Source of the DNA: Carya illinoinensis
Taxonomy: Eukaryota; Streptophyta; Magnoliopsida; Fagales; Juglandaceae
Assembly (NCBI RefSeq): GCF_018687715.1
Contig: NC_056766.1
Coordinates: forward strand, 28,300,433 to 28,364,432
Length of the DNA: 64,000 nt
Direction of reading: 5' to 3'
Numbering within the stretch: the stretch's first letter is position 1; each line of letters starts with the position of its first letter. A program made the translations under genes and the position numbers. The notes below the pieces were generated by a model, which saw only the letters and a program-made list of their open reading frames with translations, ran no database searches and was not told where the DNA came from. Shown one piece after another: positions 24,230 to 36,415 of the stretch.

Positions 24230-24529
24230 GTGGTCAAGTACATCTCCTATCACATTTGAACTCTACGCTCACATATTATGCAGTTGAGTTCATATCCCGC
24301 CACATCCAAGCTCCGTGCTCACATCTTACGCTGTCGAGCACATCTCCTGCTACATCTGAGCTCTGCACTCTCATATTACGCAATTGAGCTCATCTCTTGC
24401 CACGTCCGAGTTTCATGCTCACTTCTTACTCAGTCAAGTACACCTTCTGTCGCTTTTGAGCTTTGCACTCCCACTTGACACAGTCAAGCACACTTCCGGC
24501 CTAATTTCACGAGCACACTTGCCACCTTA
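24230..24529. repeat. Tandem repeat, unit exactly 50 bp
   Basis: Five full units start at 24230, 24280, 24330, 24380 and 24430, and a decayed sixth follows. The unit pattern is 'cagtcgagcacatctcctgc', 'cacatctgagctctgcgctc', then a short 'acatattac' end. There are substitutions but almost no indels. Both overlapping ORFs are products of the array. Confidence 0.92.
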
Positions 24530-25514
24530 TTTCGCCCTTAGATGTATTTACCGCTCAATGCAAGTGGAACGGAGAGCCAAGGACTTACTTCCAAAACTTA
24601 TTTTGTCATAGATTATTGCGTGCTATCTTTGTATATATTTTATCTTAAAGATTTTTAAGGCCTTCTTTTGGAGTGAATTAATCTTAAGAATCGTGGGCAA
24701 CTGAAGGGGATAAAATATTTAAGCCTAAGACTAAGCCTAGCCCACCTAAAGGCCACCACTAGGAGACAATAGAGCAAATGGGGATAAGGAGGGGACAATG
24801 AGAGGGAAGATGATAGAAGAAAAGCTAAGAAGGGATAAGAGGGGAAAGAAAAAAGTGGAAAGGAAAGGAAGATGTTAGACATACAAGGGAAAGGCGGCTA
24901 GGCCTCACACTCCCTAGGAACATACAAAAAGAAGGGTCAAATAAAAGGAAACAGCCAGACAATTTCAAAGGGACTTTGACTTCTTCTTCAGCTTCTTCAA
25001 TCTCTAAAAGTGAGCTCCAGCAAGAACATATTCTTTAACAAATATATTCAAGATCTCCACTATACAGTGAAAAAAGAGAGGCAATGAGAGACTATAAATA
25101 AGCTTATTATAATAGATATTCTCTCTCCGAAACCCTGTGGACGTTGACTTTATGCCAAACTATGTAAATTTGTGTATCTCCTTCTCTTTTATATTCTCAA
25201 TATTTATCTTTTATTCACTACTATGAACGTATGCATAGCTGCACCGAACTACACCGGGGGCTTCAGACTATACTGATTAAAACCCAAATCGTCATAGCAG
25301 GCCGATAATGACTCTTTCTTCTATTCCGGTCTGTTGTGTAATTTTTGACATTAACAAAACTTATAAATAGATTTTTCCAAAATAAAAACTTCGTAACTAA
25401 TAAATCGTGTATCACAAATAAATGTCAATTCCTCAATAGTTGTTGCTTACACTCTAAAATATAGAAAAATCAGAAGGATTATAAAAATGGATGACATTTC
25501 TTGATTCTGATTGC
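24530..25514. other. Probable LTR 3' region, no gene
   Basis: It includes 'aaccctgtggacgttgactt' (25130), a T-rich leader, and 'ctacaccgggggcttc' (25245) with 'cagactatactg' after it. This is the style of a plant Ty3/Gypsy LTR end. Together with the 74 bp and 50 bp arrays it may form one element of 23.5-25.35 kb, but no second LTR or TSD was found. Confidence 0.35.
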
Positions 25515-26045
25515 TTTGTCTAGGTCAGAGTGTTTTAATTGGTATATAAGATTTTTCATTATTTCAAGTTCTGTCATTCCCAATAATATTTATCATGTGG
25601 AACATTTTAAGTGGAAATCGTTGAATTGATTGATAGAATCAATCATTTAAAATGATTTACATAAATATATGTGATTGAAGATGATAAGATTTAAGATGAA
25701 AAATAATATATTTTTAACTATCATTTTAGTAGCAATGCTAAACCCACCAAAATTGGGTTCTAATGCAAATTTTTTTACTTCGTGATTAAATAAATATTTT
25801 TTTAATGATGTTGTTAAAATAATATTTAAAGATGTTAAAAAATACATATACAAAAAAGAATAAAAATAAAAAAGATGAAATTCACTTATCGAAACCTAAA
25901 TTTAGGTCCTGACTTGGTGACTGTAGCTTTACTCTTATTTTAGTTTGAATTTACATGATAATTAGTACACCAAATTAAGCAAAAGTTAGAAAGTAGAACA
26001 TTTCAAACCCATTTATTTAAATCCCAAACTCAGACTTGGGTTAAA

Positions 26046-26200
26046 ATAATGTTACATACAGTTATGAAACGTATAAGTATCATGTAATCACCGTAAAAAA
26101 GAATAAAATCTATTATTAAAAAATAATTTTTTTTCATATAAATTTGATATTTATTTATTTATTTTAAAATAATTACACAATTATAAATATTATTTCTTTT
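26046..26200. mobile_element. MITE family A, copy in duplication copy 1
   Basis: Related to 1258-1428 by 'ttacatacagttatgaaa', the 'ataaaatctattattaaa' core and a 'acaattataaatatt' end. Its paralogue from the duplication is at 29215-29350. Confidence 0.5.
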
Positions 26201-27261
26201 TAATTATCTTAACAAAAACGCAAACCCTGATGTCATAAAATTAATAATAGAAAGGTTGGAAGACGTATACTACCATCCAAACTCACTAGCTCGATCAGTG
26301 ACAATAGGGAATTACACGTGGACACAAATGTCAAATGTCAACGTGGCTGCTCAGGCTCTCTATAATAAAATATATATATTTATATGTTGTCTTTGGGCAT
26401 GCATGGCTACTAATTTGGATGGAATGATTGCTCGAAATACTTGGCCCCTAAGCAAACCTTGACGGTCTCTCCCCTCTTTCTAGTTTCTTCTAATTCTCTC
26501 CCCCAACTTCTGGATTCATTGAAAACTCTAAATCTAATGCCCATTTTTCTAAAATCAAAAAATAGAATTAATTAAGTAAAGAGAAGTGTTATAAATTAAC
26601 AATATTAAATTTATTGATAATATATTATATTAAATTATGTCATTTTATAAATTTATTTTTATAAAATTTTTTAAAGTTAAAACGTTTTTTATAAGTCTAC
26701 ACTTTTTTTAAAAAATAATTTGGTGGGAAAAATTAATCTTTTTATATTAATCTTAAATTTCTCATATTTTTAAAAAGAGTGTACAAGTTTTCCATATCTT
26801 AACTGTATAAATTATTTTCTTTTATATTTTACATTTTAAATTATTAAAGTTCACGCATCATATTTTTAAGGATGGTACTAGCGGGCGGCCAGCCTTACCA
26901 TTGGCACACCACTAACACAAATATGAAGATTCTTTTATTATTATTAATTTTAAATATTTTTTAAATATTTTTAATTATTAAAAAAATAAAAGATATATCA
27001 ATTCACTAATAATCACTTTCTTAACCATTAAATAAAAAAAATAAATTAAAAAAATCAAAATGCATGAGTGGTAAGATTGAGTGGTAAGTTTGAGGGACTC
27101 CACTAGTATTTTCCTATTTTTAAATTATCAAAACTAATAAGCAACTTTTTTTGTTCAACTCCAATAAATATATAGATGAAAAACAAAATCTTAACAAAAA
27201 TACACAATATAATTTCCAAAGAGAGATAGCTATATTTTGCTATTATCAATATAATTTAGAC

Positions 27262-27433
27262 TAATGCTATATACAGTTATGGAATATACACAGATAATAT
27301 AATCGTTTTGAAAAATAATAAAATCTATTATTAAATTATTATTTTTTTCATATTGATATTGTATTTATTAATTTTTTTCAAAATAATTGTTCGATACTTG
27401 TGTACTCGGAACTACAACTATCATTTCTATATA
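27262..27433. mobile_element. MITE family A, second copy in duplication copy 1
   Basis: Starts 'atatacagttatggaatata', has the 'aataaaatctattatta' core and ends 'actacaactatcatttc'. Its paralogue is at 30770-30940. Confidence 0.5.
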
Positions 27434-27785
27434 ATTTAACATTTCATTTTTTAAAATAAAACTGAACTTTATTCATCACTGAAAACTTACAGCAATTCAC
27501 TTATTACAATAGACTTAATGCATTGAAAGAAATCTTCTAAAACTATACACGTCTTCGTTAAGAAAAAGAGCATCTTTAGCCAACCTATGAACCGTCATGT
27601 TAGCATTCCTACTAATATCAACTACAGACCAAAAGACAAAGGAATTTAGGACGAGCATCCTCAATTTAACTTTGCGTTAGTTTTGGTATTTACGAGATAA
27701 GACTTGTATTAAGTAAAAGACGAAAATCATCTTGGGAGTAATCGGACTGGTGGGGCAGAATCATGAAACAAAACAGAAAGGAACA

Positions 27786-27955
27786 AAAGAAAAAATCTAG
27801 TTACAAGTATAATTGTATACTAATATGTACATCAATTTATTATGATTAGTTAAAAAGTAGATTTTATTGAAAATAATATTAATTTAAATTTTAAGTATGA
27901 AGGAATCAATATTATTACGTAGATTAGTGCATAACTTTATTTATATGTAACAAAA
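27786..27955. mobile_element. MITE family C, copy 1 (absent from duplication copy 2)
   Basis: About 170 bp with ends 'agttacaagtataattgt' and 'tttatatgtaac', which are imperfect inverted repeats. A close relative is at 42047-42230. At the equivalent place in copy 2 (near 31298) the sequence reads 'gaacaaattggatgacg' without the element, giving an empty site. Confidence 0.75.
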
Positions 27956-28260
27956 ATTAAATGACGTGAAAGCCCTACCACCGTCGGTTAGTCCTACCAT
28001 TTCACTACATAAATTATTATGATTTAATCATTTTTTTAAAATAAAATAAAATGAAAGAGCGTTCAGGTTGTTGTCTTCTTTGATCATCATGGAATCATTC
28101 TCCTCATCATGGAATCATTCTACACACACTCTCTCTTCGCCCAAATGGAGAGGGGTAGAGCCTCCGATTACGCTGCCACTCAACCGCTGTGTTATCTGTC
28201 ATTTTTCCTTTTTACTTTTCCTTGTCTAGATCAGAGTGTTTAAATTGGTATATAAGATTT

Positions 28261-28482
28261 GGAAAATACTAAGCTCACAGATGATTTCTACCGATTTTTT
28301 TTTTATTTTTTTATAATTTTTTTTTTACTTAGTGATTAAGTAAACATTTTTAAATGAATATGTAATTTTTTTATTTTTAAAAAATATCTAAATAATTTCA
28401 AAAAATAGTGAAAGAAAAAAAAAATTTGTAGTGATCGGTAAAAAATTTCTGTAAAAAACTTATGTGGCCGTACCAACGTCCT
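28261..28482. mobile_element. hAT-like MITE, 222 bp, with perfect 8 bp TSD
   Basis: Flanked by TAAGATTT at 28253-28260 and 28483-28490. In duplication copy 1 (25540-25560) a single TAAGATTT with no insert is found, so this is a directly observed empty/filled site pair. The ends start GGAAAATACTAAGC and, inverted, GGACGTTGGTACGG. Confidence 0.85.
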
Positions 28483-28883
28483 TAAGATTTTTCTTTAATT
28501 AAAGTTTTGTCATTCCCAATAATATTTATCATGTGGAACATTTTAAGTAGAAATAGTTGAATTGATCGATAGAATCAACCATTTAAAATGATTTACATAT
28601 ATGTGATTGAATATGATAAGATTTAACATGAAAAATAATATATTTTTAACTGTCATTTTAGCAGAAATGTTAAATCCATCAAAATTGGGTCCTAATAGTG
28701 TGTTTTGATACAAATTTTTTTACCTAATGATTAAGGAAATATTTTTTTAATGATGTTGTGAATTTTTTTAAAAAGAATATTTAAAGATATTAAAAAATGC
28801 ATTTAAGAAAAAGTAAAAAAATAAAAAAGATAAAATATACTTATCGGAATTAAAATTTGGGTCTTGACTCGGTGGCTATAGAT

Positions 28884-29098
28884 TTCTACTTGGCCACTGA
28901 GAATTCTCAAAAGAGAATTTTGAATTTTAAGATTAAATGTTAAAATATTATATTTTAATATTATTATTATTTTGGGATTTGAAAAAGTTAAGAAAAAGTT
29001 GAATTATTTATTATATTTTGTATGTGAATTTAAAAAAATTATAATGATGAGATGAAAATTTTATATTTGAGATGAAAAATTTTAATAGCCAAACAGTT
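28884..29098. mobile_element. MITE family B, insertion in duplication copy 2
   Basis: About 210 bp ('ctgagaattctcaaaagaga' to 'ttttaatagccaaacag') are absent from copy 1, where 'gtagctttactcttatttta' is uninterrupted near 25925. In reverse complement the block matches 1795-2012. The exact ends are uncertain by several bases. Confidence 0.65.
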
Positions 29099-29214
29099 AC
29101 TCTTATTTTAGTTTGAATTTACATGATAATTAGTACACAAAATTAAGCAAAGTTGGAAAGTGGAAGCATTTCAAACTCATTTATTTAAATTCCAAACTCA
29201 GATTTGAATTAAAG

Positions 29215-29350
29215 TAATGTTATATATAGTTATGAAATATATAAACGTCACGTAATTATTGTAAAAAAAAAAATCTATTATATTAATTTTTTTATAAATT
29301 TAATATTTATATATTTTTTTAAACAATTTCACAATTATAAATATCAATTT
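29215..29350. mobile_element. MITE family A, copy in duplication copy 2
   Basis: Duplication paralogue of 26046-26200, more eroded ('tatatatagttatgaaatat', 'acaattataaatatc'). Confidence 0.45.
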
Positions 29351-29879
29351 CTTTCAATTATCTTAACAAAAACGCAAACCTGAGGTCAATAAAATCACGT
29401 GGAATATTAATAATAGAAAGGTTGGGAGACGTATACTACCATCCAAACTCACTAGCTGGATCAGTGACAATGGGGCATTACACGTGGACAAAAGTCTCAA
29501 ATGTCAACGTGGCTGTTCAGGCTCTCTATAACAAAATAAATAAATAAATAAATATATTGTCTTTGGGCATGCATGACTACTAATTTGGATGGATCGATGG
29601 CTGGAAATACTTGGCCCCTAAGCAAATGTTGACGGTATCTCTCTTCTTTCTAGTTTCTTCTGATTCTCTCCCCCAACTTCTGGATTCATTGAAAACTCCA
29701 AATCTGATGTCCATTATTTTAAAAATAAAAAATAAAATTAATTAAATAAAAAAAGTATTATAATCATAAAAATATTTTATAAAAATAAATATATAAATTG
29801 ACGTAATTTTATGTGATATATTAAATATATTTATAATATTTAATATAACATATCATATTAAATTATGTCATTTTATATG

Positions 29880-29885
<6 letters not shown>

Positions 29886-29920
<35 letters not shown>
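29886..29920. repeat. (AT)n microsatellite
   Basis: About 17 AT units. They are absent at the equivalent position of duplication copy 1. Confidence 0.9.
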
Positions 29921-29923
<3 letters not shown>

Positions 29924-30769
29924 GTTAAAACGTTTCTTTTAAGCCAATAAAAAGACTTGAAAATCTGAATAATTTAAAATACAATGCAAAGTATGGGAGA
30001 CCATAAAATCATATTGAATTCCACATTCGGACCATTAATTTATTTATTTATCCCAAACTGTCAAATTATTAGTGGTCTTCTCTCCCATTTTACTGCCTAC
30101 CTTTCTCTTGCTCCAAAGCTTCAAACTCCTCCCTTTTTATATAGAAAAATGTTACTATACTGCCCGATAATTACCCTCCATTTGACCGCATGGTGAATTT
30201 TTTTATTTAATAATTAAGAAAATAATTTATAGTGTATTGATATATTTTTTATATTTTTTAAAAATATTTAAAAAATAGAAAAAAATGTGAATAAAAAATT
30301 TAATTGAAAAAAAAGTACTATTTTTACACTAGCGACCACTTGCAGTGATAAGTTGCAAGCGACACATTAGTATTGCTATTTTATATAATAAGATGCCTAA
30401 GCCTACACTTGTTTTAAAAATATAATTTGATCAATTATTAAAAATTAATTTTTTTTATATAAATCTTAAATTTGTCATATTTTTGAATGGAGTGTAAAAG
30501 TTTTTGATATTTTAAATGTACAAATTATTTTCTTTTATACTTTACATTTTAAATTATTAAAGTTCACGTATCATATTCTCAAAGATGGTGTTAGCGGCTG
30601 CCGAGCTTTACCGTTGGGGCATACCGCTGGCACAAATATGAAAATTATTTTTTTATTATATATTTTTCAACTCCAATAAATTTATAGATGAAAAACAAAA
30701 TCTTAACAAAAATATACAATATAATTTCTAAAGAGAGATAGCTATATTTTGCTATCTTTAACATAATTT

Positions 30770-30940
30770 AGAATGATGCTGTATATAATTATGAAGTATA
30801 TACGTATAATATAATCGTTTTGAAAAAAAGTAAAATTTATTATTAAATTATTATTTTTTTATATTAATTTTATATTTATTTTTTTTAAATGATTATACGA
30901 TATTTACGTACTCATAATTTTAACTATTATTTCTCTATAA
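30770..30940. mobile_element. MITE family A, second copy in duplication copy 2
   Basis: Duplication paralogue of 27262-27433, with 'tgtatataattatgaagtat' and 'aattttaactattatttct' near its ends. Confidence 0.45.
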
Positions 30941-31606
30941 TTTAACATTGCATTTTTTAAAAATAAAACTGAACTTTATTCATCATTGAAAACTTACAGC
31001 AATTCACTTATTACAATAGAGTTAATACATTGAGAAAAAAGAGCAATTCACTATACACGTGTTCGTCAAGAAAAAGAGCATCTTTAGCCAACCTATGAAC
31101 TGTCATATTAGCATTCCTACTAATATCAACTGCAGACCAAAAGACAAAGGAATTTAGGACATTTCGAGCATCCTCGATTTAACGTTGCGTTAGTTTTGAT
31201 ATTTACGAGAAAAAACTTAATAGGATTAAGTAAAAGACGAAAATCATCTTGGGGTAATCGGACGGGTGGGGCAGAATCATGGAACAAAACAGAAAGGAAC
31301 AAATTGGATGACGTGGGGGCCGTACCACCGTCGGTTAGTCCTACCATTCCACCACATAAATTATTATGATTTAATCATTTTTTTTTAAAAAAGAAAATAA
31401 AATGAAAGAGCGTTCACGTTGTTGTCTTCTTTAATCATCATGGAATCATCCTCCTCATCAACCATTTCCCTCTGAAGTTGTTGTCAAAACACACTCTCTC
31501 TCCCTCTCTCTTCACCCAAACGGAGAGGGGAAGAGCCTCCGATTACGCTGCCACTCAACAGCTGTGTTATCTGTCATTTTTCTTTTTTGCTTTTCCTCTC
31601 TGGATC

Positions 31607-31741
31607 TAAATCCTCGCCATTACAAAGTTTTTCCTTCTTCACTCAATTTTTTCCCGCGAGTATTGTTCTGAGTCTTTTGGTTTCCTTTCGGAGATCTTTC
31701 TTTGTGAGTCAACTGTAGCTGGTGAAAAGAGATTCGAAAAG
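31607..31741 (+). promoter_or_regulatory. Probable non-coding first exon of the ECT gene
   Basis: A pyrimidine-rich leader follows duplication copy 2. A good donor, AAAAG|GTACTC, ends it at 31741. The next acceptor, GCCATCAG at 32408, opens the exon that holds the start codon at 32435. This leaves a ~670 bp 5' UTR intron with CT/TG microsatellites, a common design for plant ECT genes. The transcription start is not determined; no convincing TATA box was seen. Confidence 0.5.
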
Positions 31742-32434
31742 GTACTCTGCTGTTGGCTGAATTTGATCAAAATTACTTTTTACTTCTGTCGTCTCACGCC
31801 TCCTCAAGTCGCCGCTCCTCCCACAACTACACCGTATCCTCTCTCTCTCACTCTCTCTCTGTCTCTCTGCGCGCACACTCACATAGACGCAAATCCTTAT
31901 AGTCATATACATTTATATGCATGTAAGTATGCGTAGCAGCGAGATTTAGTCTTATTCCGAGTGGTTCTTTGGGTAATTTCAACGGATTTCGATATATTTA
32001 TACTACTTAGTGGATCCTTTAACCGAAGACGTGCGTATATATATTTATGTACATGTATGTGTATGTTTATGGATGTTGCTTTTGGCGTCTTTTTCTTTTG
32101 TGAATTTTCGAAAATTAATATTACAACGTTCACGCAATTTTTACATTAATCTCGAGTCACGACATTATATCGCCTCCTTATTTTTATTATATAGGAGTAT
32201 AAATTTTTTTTTAAAAAATATTTATTTATATCCTAGCTCTTGTTTTAATGTAGTTAATCCGAAGTTTTTAGCTTTTAGTTTTGTTTCTAATTACATTGCA
32301 GTTGATTTATGGTAATAATTATGATGGATATCAATGGATTGATTCATACCTTAATTTTCTTAAGTGCTGATCGACTTATTTCTTAGTATGTTTATTTTCT
32401 GCCATCAGATTCAGACATACCAATCCTTGAAGAG

Positions 32435-35400
32435 ATGGTGAAAAATCTGAAAAGAGCTGCTGATCCTTCTATGGAGGGCGCTGATTCCAATCTGGTAATC
32501 TCAAGATTCCGCCGAAACTTTTTAAGTACCTCTCCCTTTGATTTTTAAATTCAAATAGTATGAGTAATATAATTCTATCTAATTTTTTATATGTCATGGG
32601 GACCTAGCGCTTATAAGGGATGCTTCGTGTCACACGTAGCAGAAAAAAGAGTAGAAACATGTTCTTACAACAAGTTTCCTGAATTTTTATTTTCCCTTCA
32701 GATCCTTTTTTTGTTTTAATTTCTTTGTTCCCCTGTTTTGCTCCTCGGAAAAATGATTCCATCTGGAACATGTTCTAAACGTTTTTCCTTTAATTGTTTT
32801 CCTCTCTGTCTTGTAAAAAGAATAATTCTCCATATTCATATTTTGGGCATGGAAACCAAAATCAATAGTGAATGAAGATGCTTGGTAGACTTTTACAAGT
32901 TTCATTGTCGGATATCTTTTAAGGAGATAAGGGATGCCTGTGTTCAACGTTGTAGCACTGCTCAATTTTTTCTTTTCCTATCATTATATTTTTCAAAATA
33001 AATTGCAGTTCTGCTATGGCTATTTTTTCTTAAATAAGAAATGAAGTCTTCCTGTTCACTTCAATTGATTTGTGAACTTGGTTACATAATTTTAGGTTCC
33101 TTTGAAAGACACAACTCCACAATCTGATGCAACATCATGTATATCATCTGTGGGAGACGCAACAAGTAGCATCAAAGGAAGTGAAGTTGACCATGATTCC
33201 CTCGCTATGGATCTAGGCATGTCTTATTCAAGCAGTGGCTATTACGGGTACTATTATCCAGGTTAGCTGTGGCTAAGATGCAGTTCATTGTTTTAGATGG
33301 TCGTATATATACGTCTTCACATCTTACAGTAGCATGTTGACAGGTTATGATTGTTCCTATGGAGAGTTGGACAACCAAGGGTACCATGTTGGTGGTGACG
33401 GAATGGAACTTCAATATCCTGTGAGTATCTCAATATTTTCAGGATTCTTGTGATGAATGGCATGAAGTCTGCAATTTTCTTTAATCTGTTTTCTACACTC
33501 CAGATAAAAAGCCTGTTCCTATGTACCCTTGGTTGTTTACTTTATTTGGCTGGTTCTCTTTTTGCAAATCTATTGATGGATGATTGGGAGATTTGATTTG
33601 TCTTGATTCCACCTATCAAAAAAATTTGTTTTGATTCCACAACGCTTGAAATTTATGCTGTGTGGTTCTCAAGAAGATGAGAAAGAACGTAAATTGCTAT
33701 TTAATCTCAAGTCGTTTTAAGCTCATTCATTTTGTGCTCCTTTTTTGAGAGACATGAAGAGTCTTAGAATCTGTTCTAATTTCATTAACTTTCGTGTGAT
33801 CTTCTCAAGTTGATGGGAAAAGAATTTAAAATGATTGTTTAAACGCAAGTTGTTTAGAGCTCATTCTTTTGTGCTTCCTCTTCGAGAGTCACTGAGAGTC
33901 TTTAAGTTCTGTATTGATTTCAGTCACTTTCTTTTTATATAGATCATGAGATGCAAATTTATCTCTATAGAGGAAGAACCAGAAAATGTCCCTTTGCATA
34001 TGTTGGTTCTTACAAGTTCTAGCTGTGATTAGCAGCCAAATATCTTTTCAGTTTTAGTTGGTCTGTAAATTTTGAATTAGAAATATAAGATTATTTTTGG
34101 AATTTAATGAAGGAATTATACTCAACTACAATAAATATTGGTGCAACTTTAGCATATGAATTCAATGTCTGCCTTTGCTTTGTAAATTTTCCCTGTTGAT
34201 GATAGTATGCTACTAGTATTTTGCGAATGTGGTTTGGCATTTCATTTCAAGTTAAACTTACGTTCACTTTTGCTTCATTTAGGTTATGCAAGCAGATAAT
34301 GGGTCTTTTGTCTACTTCATGCCAGGATTTCAGCCTGGTTACAATCCATATTTTCCCACATCTACAATTGGCGTTGATGGTCAATATGTCGATCAACAGG
34401 CATATCTGCCAACCCCCATGTTTCAACCACCAATCACCTCAACTGGATATTATCCCAGTACTGTTCCTTATGGGAAGTTGCTACCATCACCCTACGTGTG
34501 GGATCCATCCCTTGTTGGAGATGGATATTTTGGAAATATCCATGCAGGAGCTCCAGAATTTCCAGAGCCAAAACGCAATTTGCCTTCCCCAAGTAATACT
34601 TTCCCTCCTCTTTCAAAATCCTTTTCTGAGTTTAGCAATCCATTGGGTATCAATAATTCCTTGCCTTCATTGGATTTCTCATCAGGTCACGGCATCCACA
34701 ATCAACTAAAACCAGGGAACAAGGTATTCTAGTTCTTTGTGCTTTGTTATATTATGCACTCCCCTCCACTGGCTATGTCACTGGATTTTGTAGTTATTTT
34801 TAGGCTTTGCCTCGTCATCTTTTCAGTCAGATGTAGTTGCCAAAGGCTACTTTCCCGTTTCAAAACCTTCAGCCCATAATCAAGGGAAGGGTGGAATGCT
34901 ATACTCAAACAGTCCAGTCAATTTAAGAGCAAATGCAAGGGGTTGGGGAAGCAGTGAGAAGCTGAAATCAAGAAGCAAAATTAATGGTGTTAACGATATT
35001 GGTTTGCTAAATGAGCAGAACCAGGGTCCTAGAACGGCCAATGCAAAAGGTGTTTTGATTTCTGGAGGTAATGCTGCTGGATCCCTGGAAACTGATGGGA
35101 ATGGAAATAGTAACAGCATATCCTCTTTTGTCAGGATGGACCAATATAACCTTCCTGACTTTCCGACCAAATATGATCATGCATTTTTCTTTGTTATCAA
35201 ATCTTACAGTGAAGATGATATTCATAAGAGCATCAAGTACAATGTGTGGGCTAGTACTCCTAATGGGAATAAGAGGTTAGAGAGTGCATATCAAGATGCC
35301 CAAGAGAGGATGGTTGATAAAGGCAGCAAGTGCCCGGTGTTTCTTTTCTTTTCGGTATGCTCTAGAGATGAATATTGATTCTGATGCCTGATTTCCACTC

Positions 35401-36415
35401 CGCACACCGGGTGTACGAAAAACAATAACTAAATGCATCTCTTGTTTGTTTGTTTGTTTGTCTGGTTCAGGTTAATGCAAGTGGTCAGTTCTGTGGAATA
35501 GCTGAGATGATTGGCCAAGTTGATTATAATAAGAACATGGATTTCTGGCAGCAAGATAAGTGGAATGGTTATTTTCCTGTTAAGTGGCACATTATAAAAG
35601 ACGTTCCAAATCCGCTTTTACGACATATAATACTTGAGAATAATGAGAACAAGCCTGTTACCAACAGTCGAGATACCCAGGAGGTGTGCGTAATTAAATA
35701 GTATCTAATTGTTATTTATTAACTTTTTCTTTTTCTTTTTCCTAATTAACTTGTGCGCCACTCCTTCCTCGCTTAATCTTGCTATATTCCATTTCCAGGT
35801 GAGATTTCCTCAGGGTATTGAAATGTTGATTATTTTTAAAAACTATGTGTCAAAGACGTCCATATTGGATGATTTTGACTTCTATGAAAACCGCCAGAAG
35901 GTGATACAAGAGAAGAGGACGGGAGAATTTATACCCCATTATAATCTGCAGGTTCTCCCTTCTTCCCTTCTCCCACTTATTATTTCCAACTACCAATCTA
36001 TTTTTTCACTACTTTGAACTTATTCAAATATGTTGAAGAGTGCATATAATGTGGGGTCATGTTGAAATGATTGGAGGTGGAGGGTTAGGAATCATATGCC
36101 AAGACCAATGGCTAATGGGTGGGATTTATTTAACTTAATATTCTTTAAAATGATTCTCTTGGATTACAAAATGATTAAAGAATAAAGAAGGTTCCTTATA
36201 CAAGTAGCATAGTGCCAATGAGATTTTGCATATTGGGCAGTGACTTGATTCTCTTTCAATACTGGTTTTTTTATTTTGGTTTCTGTTTCTTTACATGTTA
36301 TTCATTCGTCTGGAAGCAGAAGATAGATGAATTAACCACGAGTTTTAAGACGGTAGATCTGTCTGCCACGAAGAGCATCAGGCAACCTGAGGTCGAAATC
36401 AAGGTGAAGAAATGA
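32435..36415 (+). CDS. YTH-domain m6A reader, ECT family
   Basis: Binds N6-methyladenosine in mRNA, mainly in the cytoplasm, and alters stability or translation of targets (known for Arabidopsis ECT2-4). Coding exons are 32435-32494, 33096-33261, 33344-33420, 34283-34723, 34827-35354, 35471-35683, 35799-35951 and 36320-36415. All join in frame at GT-AG borders and give 577 residues. Residues 1-360 are low-complexity, Tyr/Gly/Pro-rich ([13 protein letters not shown] near 75-90), typical of ECT disordered arms. The YTH domain spans about 365-535. The m6A cage is complete: Trp389 (KYNVWAST), Trp450 and Trp455 (FWQQDKW). [10 protein letters not shown] and [14 protein letters not shown] are further family signatures. 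The frame stays open upstream of the ATG to the exon edge at 32409, so a longer start is possible. Which ECT paralogue it is cannot be said. Confidence 0.93.
33668..33945 (+). repeat. Imperfect tandem duplication inside an ECT intron
   Basis: Two ~135-140 bp units in the 33421-34282 intron share 'tctcaag', 'gagctcattctttttgtgct', 'gagtctta' and 'tgttctaatttcatta'-like words in the same order with many changes. No effect on splicing is visible. Confidence 0.6.

Larger units (their letters stand above)
25515..28222. repeat. Tandem segmental duplication, copy 1
   Basis: It begins 'ttgtctaggtcagagtg' and ends just before 'ttgtctagatcagagtg' at 28223. Landmarks shared in order with copy 2 include 'caataatatttatcatgtgg', 'aattacacgtggacacaa', 'gtctttgggcatgcatg', 'ttctggattcattgaaaact', 'ccaccgtcggttagtcctac' and 'gcctccgattacgctgccac'. 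The last landmark is the promoter-proximal sequence of the ECT gene, here without the gene body. A MITE of family C at 27786-27955 is present only in this copy. Confidence 0.9.
28223..31606. repeat. Tandem segmental duplication, copy 2
   Basis: A 3.4 kb copy that ends in the 5' flank of the ECT gene. Apart from small changes it exceeds copy 1 through two insertions (28261-28482 and about 28884-29098) and a long AT microsatellite at 29886. It ends at 'gcttttcctctctggatct', matching 'acttttccttgtctagatc' at the junction of the copies. Confidence 0.9.

Noticed and set aside
24230..24529. CRISPR-like regular repeat
   Set aside because: There are no spacers between units and the host is a plant; it is an ordinary tandem repeat.
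24109..24611. Overlapping ORFs with similar repeated peptides
   Set aside because: They follow from the 50 bp tandem array, which stays open in several frames.
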